The notes under the pieces: generated by a model
Databases searched by the model: none
The model's input: only the letters and a program-made list of their open reading frames with translations
What the model was told of the DNA's origin: nothing
Program-made: the position numbers and the translations under genes
Assembly: GCA_963727035.1 (NCBI GenBank)
Contig: CAVSEY010000009.1
Coordinates: 1-64,000, forward strand
Direction: 5' to 3'
Source: Rhodoblastus sp963727035
Lineage (GTDB): Bacteria; Pseudomonadota; Alphaproteobacteria; Rhizobiales; Beijerinckiaceae
Length of the DNA: 64,000 nucleotides
Shown here: one piece after another, positions 19,334-27,453 of the stretch
Layout of the letters: every line of letters starts with the position of its first letter
Numbering within the stretch: the stretch's first letter is position 1

Positions 19334-19825
19334 TGCAGACGCTCGCGGTGTTCGTGCGCCGCCCGCGCGGGCAGGTCCGCAAGATCGGCGTGGTCCAGAG
19401 CTTTGCCGCGCTCGCCGCCATGACGAGCCTGATCGCCGGCCCGCTGTTCGGCCCCTTTTACATGGTGCGCTTCGTCCACGACCTCTTCTGGGGCGACCTG
19501 CTGGCGCCGACGACAGCGACGCGCCTCGCCTTGGCCGTGCTGAACCTGAGCGTCGGAATTTACGGCCTTGCCGCGCTGATCGCGCCTTTGATCCTCGGCA
19601 TGAAAAGGCGCGGTCTGAAAGCCTCGCCGTTTCTCCTGCTTGGCGCCCCTCTATCTGCTGCTGCTGAGCGCCGCCGCCTGGCGCGCTCTATGGGAATGGA
19701 CGCGCCGGCCTTTTGTGTGGACCAAGACCGAACATGTCGCGCGCCCGCCTCAAACGGCGGCCGGCGCAAGGAATTTCCCGGCAAGCGCGTCGGCGATCAA
19801 GGCGCGGGCGTTGTCCACGCCGTAG
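19334..19825 (+). pseudogene. Truncated glycosyltransferase C-terminus (duplicate)
   Basis: Encodes only the last ~165 residues of the processive glycosyltransferase, from TLAVFVRRPRGQVRKIG through the C-terminal membrane helices, ending after WTKTEHVARPPQTAAG with a stop at 19825. No catalytic domain and no start signal is present. It carries the same frame interruption before LYLLLLSAAAWRALWEW as copy 1 (near 19640), so this lesion predates the duplication or is present in both by conversion. The ending differs from copy 1 and probably represents the original C-terminus. Confidence 0.7.
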
Positions 19826-19847
19826 AGCGCGATGAAGGAGCCGAAGC
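19334..19847 (+). repeat. Direct repeat, copy 2
   Basis: Second copy of the ~512-bp repeat at 17246-17757, offset 2,088-2,090 bp. Its right end runs into the intact 3' part of lysK on the minus strand, so this copy retains the original junction with lysK. The 1,576 bp between the repeats are an insertion or the product of a duplication. Confidence 0.85.
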
Positions 19848-21430
19848 GCGGGCCGCGCGCCTCGCCGAGCAGCACCTGATAGAGCATGGAGAACCAGTCG
19901 TTCGACACGCCCGGCTTTTCCGGCGTCGCGCCCTTGGCGCGAAAGTTCTGGTAGCGCGGGATCGGGCGCGCCACGTCGTAGAGCAGGGTCTGGACCTCTT
20001 CGGCGCTCGGATTGGCCGGCAAGGCGGCGAGCGCCTGGGAGAGTTTTTCGAGCGCGTCGCGCTCGACCTCGTCCGCCGCGCGATAAACCTTCTTGGGCCG
20101 CACGAAATCGCGGAAATAGACCACGGCGTAATGGATCATGCGGTCGAGCCGAGGGAATTTTTCCGGGCTCGCGCCTGGCGCATAGCGGCGCAGGAAACCC
20201 CACAGAACGGCCGGGTCTTCGCTGTTGGCGACGGCGGCGAGATTGAGCAGCATGGCGAAGGAAATAGCGGTTCCTTTAGCTTCGCCCTCGTGCGCGATGA
20301 ATTCGGGCGGCGGCGGGTCGCCGGCATGGATATGCCAGGCCGGATTGCCGAGCCGCAATTTCCAGTCCTGGCGCGGATAGGCGTCGAGAAAGGCGAGATA
20401 GTCGTCCACCGCCCTGGGGATCACGTCGAAATAGAGCTTCTTCGCCTCGCGCGGCTTCCAATACATGAAGAAGGCGAGCGATTCCGGGCTGGCGTAGCGC
20501 AGCCATTCATCGATGGTCAGGCCATTGCCCTTGGACTTGGAAATTTTCTGGCCGTTCTCGTCGAGGAACAATTCATAGTTGAAACCCTCGGGCGGCGCGC
20601 AATCGAGCGCGCGGGCGATCTCGCCGGACAGTTTCACCGAATCGATCAGGTCCTTGCCGGCCATTTCGTAATCGACCCCAAGCGCGCACCAGCGCATCGC
20701 CCAGTCCGGCTTCCATTGCAGCTTGCAATGGCCCCCGGTGACGGGAGTCTCGAAACGCTCAGCCCGTTTCCGGGTCGCGCCAGGCGACGAGCCCGCGCGC
20801 GACATCGATTTCGTCGAGCGGAACCTGCATCACCATGCCGGTCCGGGGATGGATCGGCAGGAAGGGCGCATAGGATGACGCGCGTTCGGCGCGAAGCGAC
20901 GGCAGCATGATGTTCTGGACCGCGTCAAAGCGCGCCAGCATCTTCAGCAGCGTCGCGTCGAAACGGCCGGACTGGTAATATTGCGTCGCCGAGGCGAATT
21001 CATACTCAAAGCCGAAGGCGTCGAGGAACGCGCGCAGCCGCGCGTTATTGTGCTCGCCAAAACTGCCATATTCGCCGAAAGGGTCGGGAACCTGGGTCAG
21101 CGGCTTGCCGAGATGGGCGGCGACCAATTCCTTGTTGGGAATATTGTCGGGAACTTTTCGCAACCCGTCGAGATCGTCGGAAAAAGCCAGCAGCCGCGTG
21201 GCGATCCGGCCCTCGGTCAGGGTCTCGAAGGCGTGGCGCACCATGGTGGTGCGCGCGACCTCGCCGAAGGTGCCGATATGGGGCAGGCCCGAGGGGCCAT
21301 AGCCGGTCTCGAACAGCACCTGTTTCTGCCCCGTGCGCTCCACCCTGGCGACGAGTTTCTTCGCCTCCTCGAACGGCCAGGCGTTCGATTGAAGTGCGAA
21401 TTCGGCGAGCTCAGACGCGGTTTCGGACAT
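19750..21430 (-). CDS. lysK: Lysine--tRNA ligase, class I (one frameshift)
   Basis: Class I LysRS, the archaeal-type enzyme used by many alphaproteobacteria in place of class II LysS. Start ATG 21430 (MSETASELAEFALQS). The HIGH-type motif is GLPHIGTFGE (about residue 50) and the KMSKS-type motif is KISKSKGN; the C-terminal helical anticodon-binding region ends KFLAPAAV at 19750. One extra base near 20767 breaks the frame between DPETG and RFETPVTGGHC; restored, the protein is ~560 residues, full length. Because the enzyme is normally essential and nothing else decayed in it, a sequencing error is the simplest explanation. Its 3' end overlaps the truncated glycosyltransferase copy on the opposite strand. 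Confidence 0.9.
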
Positions 21431-21562
21431 TTTTTCTCGGGAAGCCTTCAAGTTCCGGGGGGCCGCCCAATGCGGCGGCGTTGCGGTTTTCTCTTATCGG
21501 TTGCGCGGCGCTGGCGGAAGGGCAAAAAAAATGCTGTAACTTGGGCCAAAAGGGGGCGGAAT

Positions 21563-21908
21563 TTGGCGTTGGTTTACAAAATCGTCGCGGCCGACGAATG
21601 GGCGCGCGCGCAGGAGAGCGGCGTGTTCGAAGGCTCGACGGTCGACCGCGCCGACGGATTTATTCATTTCTCGACCGCCGCCCAGGTCGTGGAGACGGCG
21701 GCCAGACATTTTGCCGGCCAGGATAATCTGCTGCTGGTCGCGGTCGAGGAAAAGGATCTCGGCGGCAAGCTCGTCCATGAAATCTCGCGCGGCGGCGCGC
21801 TTGTTTCCCCACCTTTACGCGCCCTTGCCCGTTGCGCTGGCGAAATCCGCCTTTCCCCTCAAACGCCGCGCCGACGGCGCGCATGATTTTGCCGGATTGC
21901 TGGAATGA
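21563..21908 (+). CDS. DUF952 family protein (one frameshift)
   Basis: Small cytoplasmic protein of ~115 residues. The start is probably TTG 21563, preceded by AGGGGG at good spacing. It begins LVYKIVAADEWARAQ and contains the family core DGFIHFSTAAQVVETAARHF, then NLLLVAVEEKDL. After LVHEISRGGAL the frame must shift near 21805 to give FPHLYAPLPVALAKSAFPL, which is the conserved DUF952 ending, and stop at 21908. The TGA overlaps the pyrD start (ATGA), so the two are coupled. DUF952 has a fold related to ADP-ribosyltransferases and no firmly assigned function; linkage to pyrD is common in this group. Confidence 0.75.
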
Positions 21909-22978
21909 TCGGATTTTTCGATTCCCTCGCCTTGCCCTTTCTCCATGCGCTCAACGCCGAGCGCGCGCATAATCTGACGATTTTCGCGCTGGAGCGCATG
22001 CCTTTGCCGCCGCTGCCGGCCGATCACGATGCGCTCGGCCAGAATCTGTTCGGCCTCGATTTTCCCAATCCGGTCGGCATGGCGGCGGGTTTCGACAAGA
22101 ACGCCCGCGTTCCCGACGCGCTGCTTCACCTGGGTTTCGGCTTTACCGAGGTCGGCACGCTCACGCCGCGCCCGCAGCCCGGCAATGCCCAGCCGCGCCT
22201 GTTCCGCCTGCACGAGGATCGCGGCGTCATCAACCGCTTCGGCTTCAACAACGCCGGCCATGCCGCCGCCCATGATCGCCTCGCGGCGCGCAGCGCGCGG
22301 GGCGGCGTGGTCGGCGTCAATATCGGCGCCAACAAGGACTCTTCGGACCGCGCCGCCGATTATGTCGCCGGGATCGAGGCCTTCGCCGACGTCGCCTCCT
22401 ATTTCACGGTCAATATTTCCTCGCCCAACACCCCCGGCCTGCGCGACCTGCAACAGGCCGGCGCGCTCGACGACCTGCTCGCCCGCGTGCTCGACGCCCG
22501 CGACGCCATGGCCGAGGCGGAGCCGCGCCGCCCGGTGCTGCTGAAGATCGCGCCCGATCTTTCCCTGGCCGAACTCGACGATGTGGTGCGGGCCGCGCGC
22601 GCGCAAAAAATCGACGGCATGATCGTCTCCAACACCACCATTTCCCGACCCGATTTTCTGCGCGACGAGGCCCGCAAGGAGACCGGCGGCCTGTCCGGCG
22701 CGCCTTTGTTCGCTCTGTCCACCCGCATGCTGGCCCAAACCTTCGTCCGCGTCGAAAAGCAGTTTCCGCTGATCGGGGTCGGCGGCGTCGATTCGCCGGA
22801 AGCGGCCTGGGCCAAGATCGAGGCCGGCGCGAGCCTCGTGCAGCTCTATTCCGCGCTGGTCTATGAGGGCCTCGGCCTCGTCGACCGCATCAAGCAAGGG
22901 CTGGTCGCGCATGTGCAGGCGCGCAGGATGACGCGAATCGAACAGGCGGTGGGAAGCGCGGTCGACGACTGGCTGTGA
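21905..22978 (+). CDS. pyrD: Dihydroorotate dehydrogenase (quinone), class 2
   Basis: 357 residues, the usual length for the membrane-associated class 2 enzyme, which oxidises dihydroorotate to orotate in pyrimidine synthesis and passes electrons to quinone through FMN. Visible motifs: NPVGMAAGFDKNARVPDAL near the N-terminus, NRFGFNNAGH, VNISSPNTPGLRDLQ (second orotate/FMN signature), and GVGGVDSPEAAWAKIEAGAS near the C-terminus. The N-terminal helices (LALPFLHALNAERAHNL) are the membrane-contacting quinone tunnel of class 2. The start overlaps the DUF952 stop. Confidence 0.95.
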   Translation: MIGFFDSLALPFLHALNAERAHNLTIFALERMPLPPLPADHDALGQNLFGLDFPNPVGMAAGFDKNARVPDALLHLGFGFTEVGTLTPRPQPGNAQPRLFRLHEDRGVINRFGFNNAGHAAAHDRLAARSARGGVVGVNIGANKDSSDRAADYVAGIEAFADVASYFTVNISSPNTPGLRDLQQAGALDDLLARVLDARDAMAEAEPRRPVLLKIAPDLSLAELDDVVRAARAQKIDGMIVSNTTISRPDFLRDEARKETGGLSGAPLFALSTRMLAQTFVRVEKQFPLIGVGGVDSPEAAWAKIEAGASLVQLYSALVYEGLGLVDRIKQGLVAHVQARRMTRIEQAVGSAVDDWL

Positions 22979-23007
22979 TCGCGCGCGTCATGGTTTGAGA
23001 GAGCAGA

Positions 23008-23610
23008 ATGTCCGACACCCGCCTTCGCGCACCCGCCGTCGCCCGCAATCGCAACGCGATTCTCGACGTTCTGCGCCGGGTCTTGCCTTCGCGCGGGCTG
23101 GTGCTCGAAATCGCCAGCGGCTCCGGCGAACATGCCGCGCATTTCGCCGCCGCCTTTCCCGATCTGGTTTTTCAGCCTTCCGATCCCGACCCGAAAGCGC
23201 GGGCGAGCATCGACGCCTGGAGCGCATCAAGCGGCCTGGAAAACATCCGGCCGGCGCTGGCGCTGGACGCGGCGCGCGCGCCCTGGCCTCTGGCGCGGGC
23301 CGATGCGGTGCTCTGCATCAACATGACCCACATCTCGCCCTTTTCGGCGACCGAGGGCCTTTTGCGTCAGGCCGGCGAAATTCTGCCCTCGGGGGCGATG
23401 CTTTATCTCTACGGCCCCTATATGCGCGAGGGCGTCGAGACCGCGGAGAGCAATCTCGCCTTCGACGCCTGGCTGCGCGCGCACAATCCGCAATGGGGCC
23501 TGCGCGACCTCGGCGCCGTCGCGGCGCTGGCGCGCGAAAGCGGATTTTTGGCGCCGGAAATCGTCGAAATGCCCGCCAACAATGTGAGCGCGATCTTTCG
23601 CCGGAGCTGA
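23008..23610 (+). CDS. DUF938 family SAM-dependent methyltransferase-like protein
   Basis: 200 residues. A class I methyltransferase motif I is visible (VLEIASGSGEHAAHFA), followed by FQPSDPDPKA (motif II acidic residues) and INMTHISPF, a signature of the DUF938 family. Start ATG 23008 with AGAG upstream, 29 bp after pyrD, so it is probably in the same transcript. The methyl acceptor is not known for the family. Confidence 0.85.
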   Translation: MSDTRLRAPAVARNRNAILDVLRRVLPSRGLVLEIASGSGEHAAHFAAAFPDLVFQPSDPDPKARASIDAWSASSGLENIRPALALDAARAPWPLARADAVLCINMTHISPFSATEGLLRQAGEILPSGAMLYLYGPYMREGVETAESNLAFDAWLRAHNPQWGLRDLGAVAALARESGFLAPEIVEMPANNVSAIFRRS

Positions 23611-23638
23611 ATTTCAGGCGGAAGGCCGCCGCGTCCGC

Positions 23639-23718
23639 GGTTACGGTCACAGCGCGTTATTGACGCAGGGCGCGCTTGGCTACGGTGAAAGCGCACTGTA
23701 TTGACGCTGGCGCGCGCG
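23639..23718 (+). repeat. Two tandem copies of a ~40-bp repeat
   Basis: 23639-23677 and 23679-23718 share the pattern GGYTACGGTSAMAGCGC, then a short variable part, TATTGACGCWG, then GCGCGC. A third copy lies at 27018-27057. The segment between pyrD/DUF938 and the FkbM gene (23611-24186) otherwise holds no gene; it also contains the inverted repeat at 23806-23860 and a small inverted-repeat element. Confidence 0.55.
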
Positions 23719-23805
23719 TGGCGTTGGCCTTTCAAAGGCCATGTGAAGGCGGTTATGTGGAGTGTCACCGGAACCTGCGGAACCCGGAGTTCGTCGATGG
23801 CCGCC

Positions 23806-23860
23806 GAAAGCCGCTCGCTCGCTACAGCGCTATCTAGGGCGCGCTTCGCGAGCGGCTTTC
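23806..23860. repeat. 13-bp perfect inverted repeat
   Basis: GAAAGCCGCTCGC (23806-23818) and GCGAGCGGCTTTC (23848-23860) enclose 29 nt. A strong hairpin could form in RNA from either strand, but no T-run follows, so I do not call it a terminator. It may be the end of a lost mobile element. Confidence 0.5.
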
Positions 23861-24033
23861 TCCCGACTTCCTACGCCACTCGTTGGGACACGACCAAAGT
23901 TTCACAAAGGCCTCGATCGTGACCTGATGCGCATACAAATCAAATTTTCGAATCCGACCGCCGGGCTGAAGTAATGCGACTTCGGTTCGCGACGGGTTCG
24001 CTATGGGCCTGGCGCGGTGGCAAGATCATTTAG

Positions 24034-24197
24034 CAGGCTGCTGAAAAACTCGCAGGAATTGCGCTTTTTTCGTCCCGACACGGCCAATCTGGAATTCGCG
24101 CGGCCGCCTAACACGCTGATTTTGTTGACTACGTGTTTTGGCATGCCGAGCGCGATTGGCAATTTCAGCGGGTTAAAAACCCTTTTTCAGCATCCTG
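24034..24197. mobile_element. MITE-like element or IS remnant
   Basis: Imperfect 15-bp terminal inverted repeats: CAGGCTGCTGAAAAA at 24034-24048 and TTTTTCAGCATCCTG at 24183-24197 (reverse complement CAGGATGCTGAAAAA, 14 of 15 matching). Ends of this G-CTGCTGAAAAA type are common in IS elements of the IS5/IS1182 type. The 164-bp interval has no transposase, so it is a deletion derivative. No target duplication is evident. Its right end overlaps the last codons of the FkbM gene. Confidence 0.5.
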
Positions 24198-25221
24198 TCA
24201 GGCGTCTCGCTGCTTTGCGGCGGAAGAAGAGGTTCTCGCCGCAGCGTGGCAATTCGTCGAAATCCGAAGCCAGCGCCGCGCGCACGGACGCCTCCGATCC
24301 TGGGCGGAAACGGTCGTGGGTTTCGATGATCACGAGCTTCGTCTTGGCGAGCCAGGCCTGGGCGGCTTGGGCGAAAAGCTCGCGTTCGGCGCCTTCGACG
24401 TCGATCTTGAGAATATCGATCGCGTCGAAGCCGCTCAACTCGAGAAGCCGCGCCATCGTGTAGCAGTTGACGCATGAATGTGAGGCCGTCTCGTCTTCGC
24501 AAACCTGCACCCCCCAAGCGCCAAGGGAGCGACCTTCATCGTTTTCCGTGCGTAAATGGATGGACCCGTCATAGACCCAGGCGGCTCCGTGAAGCAGCGC
24601 AATCCGGTCGTCGAAACGCAGCGTGTTGAGCTTGAGTTCTGAAAAATTTTCGGCGTCCGGTTCAACGGCGAAAATCCGCGACCCGGGATATCTCAGGGCA
24701 AAAAAGACGCTCGCATAGCCGACATTGGCGCCGAGATCCATGATTGTCGCGGCCCGATCGGGCAGATTTTCCGATTCATATTCCCGTTTGACGAAAATCT
24801 GCTCGAACGTCGGAATGTCGGAGGTGCTGGCGCGAATCCCGACCGCGATTTCGGGCGCGACCGTCACGCCGATCCGCTTCACTTGAAACGTGCGGCCGCC
24901 AATATTTGCGACGTTGATATTGCGAATCGGCGCTGGCAGGATCAACTCCTGAATAAAAAGACCGGCGTCAGTCCGCAGAAAGGTATCAGGTTGGAATTTG
25001 TCCCAGGCGATGAACAGCTTGTTGTTATCGAGCTTGAAATTTCCCCAAGATTCGTGTCCGAGCAGAACGACGCGGCTGCTTTCTGGAAACAGCTCCAGCG
25101 TCCCCCGCCAATGCGGGTGGAGAGCGTCGATCAGAAATCTCGACGATTTTGCCCGTGCCGCTGTGCTTTCCACCATCCAAACCATCCATGATGCGAGAAA
25201 CGCATGACGTGTAACAAACAA
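24187..25221 (-). CDS. FkbM-family methyltransferase
   Basis: 344 residues. The C-terminal two thirds form a class I SAM-dependent methyltransferase: IMDLGANVGYASVFFALRY (motif I), IFAVEPDAENF (motif II), and ILKIDVEGAERELF near the end, the FkbM hallmark. The N-terminal ~100 residues are specific and unassigned. FkbM enzymes O-methylate sugars or polyketide-like substrates and are common in surface-glycan loci. The last residues (RRLTGC) are written over the terminal repeat of the adjacent IS-like element, so the native C-terminus may have been altered. It stands next to a glycosyltransferase in the same orientation and in DNA of lower GC than the core genes, suggesting horizontal acquisition. 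Confidence 0.8.
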   Translation of the reverse strand: MFVTRHAFLASWMVWMVESTAARAKSSRFLIDALHPHWRGTLELFPESSRVVLLGHESWGNFKLDNNKLFIAWDKFQPDTFLRTDAGLFIQELILPAPIRNINVANIGGRTFQVKRIGVTVAPEIAVGIRASTSDIPTFEQIFVKREYESENLPDRAATIMDLGANVGYASVFFALRYPGSRIFAVEPDAENFSELKLNTLRFDDRIALLHGAAWVYDGSIHLRTENDEGRSLGAWGVQVCEDETASHSCVNCYTMARLLELSGFDAIDILKIDVEGAERELFAQAAQAWLAKTKLVIIETHDRFRPGSEASVRAALASDFDELPRCGENLFFRRKAARRLTGC

Positions 25222-25397
25222 GGGGGTGAGTTGATCGACGTTTCAGAGCCTGTTAATTTCGAGGGCGTTTTTGTGACAAACTAGTTTCTTCTTTTCGTGC
25301 GCCGCACGGGAAGGCGACGGCTTCAACCTGGCTTTACGGTAAACATGGAATCCGATAGTTTTAAAATGTGGTCAGCGGTCTGACGAGCGACGCCGGG

Positions 25398-26648
25398 CTA
25401 CGCATACTTTCGTAGCAACTCCTGGTTCGCTTTATTCATCAAAATAAAACGTTCTATTGTATTCCTGATAAATTCGTCCCCCTCACGAGTATAGTCAGAA
25501 AATTGCTCCCGCCAATGTCCGCCTTTCCCAGGCTCTAAATCTTTGGCAGCGTTGAGAGCCGCATTGCCTTGTATTATTTTAGAACGATACTGTTCTGCGC
25601 TCCTAATCGGAAAATGATACATAAAAAAGCCTTGTGAATTAATATTAGCAATATTATCCATGGAAAAAATGCTCCCCGCCGCGTGGTGGTTACCCATCAT
25701 AAAACTCGTGTTTCTATCGGCGCGAATCGCAACTTTTACAGATGGAGCGGTGTCATACCCGGATACGACGCCAAACAATTCACTGACATTGGAAGATGGT
25801 TCACTCCTTTCTTTAACCGTCTTAGCCGTGGCGGTGCACCACATTGAGATCAGCGTTGTTACGTCAGAGCCGCTATAAGAATCAAGAATACGACTCAGAG
25901 GTTTTTCAGCATCTAGTTGAAGCCAAAATTCATCTGCGTCCGTTGGAAAAATCCAATCAATTTTTTGCCCCCTAATCGCGAAATATTCGACACCAAAGTG
26001 CCAGAAAGCGTTCATTTTAGACGCTTGATAGTACGCAATCGTAGGGTCCTTGATGTATAGAAGAACGGCGTCGTGTTTATTTGATGAGAACTCGCTGATC
26101 TTTTCCTCAGTAGTATCGCGGCTATCATTATTTATTATCGCAAAATTACGAAATCCAGCTTTATATGCAGCTTCTAGCGACGCTCCGATGATATCTTCCT
26201 CGTTTTTTGCCATGCAAACATAAAGCGCAGTGGTGGCGGGAGGTCCCTCGAACCCATGCTTTTCCAAGATCTGCCGCGCGTACCAACGATCGGCGCGCTC
26301 TCCGAGGAGCGTTAGTCGAACTGCCTCGCTGGTCAGGCTTTCCCATTCTTGAGCCAAGACACGATCTCGGCATGCCCATAGCCCAACGTGAAGGCAAGCA
26401 AGAGCGTCCCGATTGTTCCCAGCACGTTCGTGGTGACGCGCGTACCAATAATACACCCAATAATTATTCGGACAAAGCTTTTTTGCTCCTTCATACCATT
26501 CTTCTGCCCTCGCGTTATCGTTCAACAAGGAAAACGAATTAGCAATCTCAAGAACTAGTGAAATATCAGGAGCAGAATGCGGCGAAACGTTTTTAGTAAC
26601 GCGCTCTAATACATCCTTACGCTTCCAGGTAGCGAGAGCTTTTATCAT
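25398..26648 (-). CDS. Glycosyltransferase family 2 with N-terminal TPR-like region
   Basis: 416 residues from ATG 26648. Residues ~1-110 are helical with TPR-like repeats (NDNARAEEWYEGAKKLCPNN, YWYARHHERAGNNRDALACL). The rest is a GT2 domain of the type with YVCMAKNEEDIIGASLEAA, FAIINNDSRDTTEE, DWIFPTDADEFWL (a DxD with extra Asp) and SQGFFMYHFPIRS. It probably transfers a sugar in a surface-glycan or flagellin-glycan pathway together with the FkbM enzyme. The gene is strikingly AT-rich against the genome, a sign of transfer. The frame is open for ~45 further codons upstream (SEIVQRTSDADRLSEEF...) with no clear start, so the 5' end may be truncated. Confidence 0.75.
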   Translation of the reverse strand: MIKALATWKRKDVLERVTKNVSPHSAPDISLVLEIANSFSLLNDNARAEEWYEGAKKLCPNNYWVYYWYARHHERAGNNRDALACLHVGLWACRDRVLAQEWESLTSEAVRLTLLGERADRWYARQILEKHGFEGPPATTALYVCMAKNEEDIIGASLEAAYKAGFRNFAIINNDSRDTTEEKISEFSSNKHDAVLLYIKDPTIAYYQASKMNAFWHFGVEYFAIRGQKIDWIFPTDADEFWLQLDAEKPLSRILDSYSGSDVTTLISMWCTATAKTVKERSEPSSNVSELFGVVSGYDTAPSVKVAIRADRNTSFMMGNHHAAGSIFSMDNIANINSQGFFMYHFPIRSAEQYRSKIIQGNAALNAAKDLEPGKGGHWREQFSDYTREGDEFIRNTIERFILMNKANQELLRKYA

Positions 26649-27071
26649 CTCTTGTACGAGAGTAGGGGTCGAACCATGTGCGGATAAGAAACGCTTAAAT
26701 TCTTCCGATAAACGGTCGGCATCGGACGTTCGTTGAACAATCTCTGAAAATGATTTGAGTCGTTGTGTTAGTCGTCGTCCATTTGGGTGTCTTTCCTGCC
26801 ATTGATGCCCTGAGGCGTAAGGTCGCGACCGATACGCGCAATGATATACATCGGTTCCGCGTGAAGCGCCGTCGCGAATCGTGTTGAAATTGGCGGCGCG
26901 GCCTCCGAGCGGGTTGATGGTAGCCGCTCAGGCTGCGAGGTCAATGGTTTGATCGGCTGGCTTTTGGGAAAGGCTTTCCCAGCCGTTGACTTTGCGCATT
27001 GTGATCTGGGTTCCGGGGTTCCGGTTCCAGTGCACTCTTTTGACGCTGGGCGCGCGCCGACGATTTTCCGC
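26649..27071. other. Gap at the left edge of the low-GC cassette
   Basis: The interval holds the upstream extension of the glycosyltransferase frame (to about 26780), a short palindrome GGGAAAGGCTTTCCC at 26968-26982 and the third copy of the ~40-bp repeat (27018-27057). I see no complete gene. The base composition changes from AT-rich to GC-rich across it, as at an insertion boundary. Confidence 0.4.
27018..27057 (+). repeat. Third copy of the ~40-bp repeat
   Basis: GGTTCCGGTTCCAGTGCAC, then TCTTTTGACGCTGGGCGCGC: the same order of elements as the tandem pair at 23639-23718 (GG-ACGGT, GCGCAC-GTA, TTGACGCTGG, GCGCGC). It lies just outside the low-GC glycosylation cassette, on the side opposite the tandem pair. 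Confidence 0.5.
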
Positions 27072-27335
27072 TCAGAAAGGCAAAGCGGGCGCGGGCGGCG
27101 GGCGCGAGGCGGCCAGTTCGGCGCAAGGGGCGCCAAGGCCGGCGCTCTGGCACGATTGCGGCGGGCTGGACCAAAACAGCGGCGGCCGGCTCAGATAAAG
27201 CAGGCCGCTCCAAAGGATCAGCGCGGCGATGAAGGCCAACGCATTGGGAGCCGGTCCGCGCGCCATGCGGCGGGCTCCGGCCTGGTAAGCCGACGCGGCG
27301 ACAGGCCTTCGTCGGTCGTGACAGGAAACGCTCAT
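27072..27335 (-). CDS. Small single-span membrane protein, unknown
   Basis: 87 residues from ATG 27335, which has GGGAGG five bases upstream. One hydrophobic helix (ALAFIAALILWSGLLYLS) follows a basic N-terminus (CHDRRRPVAASAYQAGARR), so the C-terminal half, with two Cys and a Pro/Ala-rich tail, is likely outside. I recognise no family. The short distance to 27454 suggests it may be cotranscribed with the downstream-reading glycosyltransferase gene located upstream of it. Confidence 0.45.
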   Translation of the reverse strand: MSVSCHDRRRPVAASAYQAGARRMARGPAPNALAFIAALILWSGLLYLSRPPLFWSSPPQSCQSAGLGAPCAELAASRPPPAPALPF

Positions 27336-27453
27336 CTCAGCCTCCCGGCAGAATGCGATGCGGGAGGGATAATCCGGTGCGGCGCAAGGAGTCCATAAGG
27401 ATTGACCGGCGCCGGCGTCAGGATCGCATGAAGATGGCGAGACGCGCGCGGCC

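Noticed and set aside
19294..20910. 538-codon plus-strand frame joining the glycosyltransferase copy to sequence opposite lysK
   Set aside because: Its second half is antisense to the conserved class I LysRS; only the first part, the duplicated glycosyltransferase end, is real protein.
23639..27057. Possible CRISPR array from the 40-bp repeats
   Set aside because: Only two adjacent copies with no regular spacer and imperfect identity; no cas genes.
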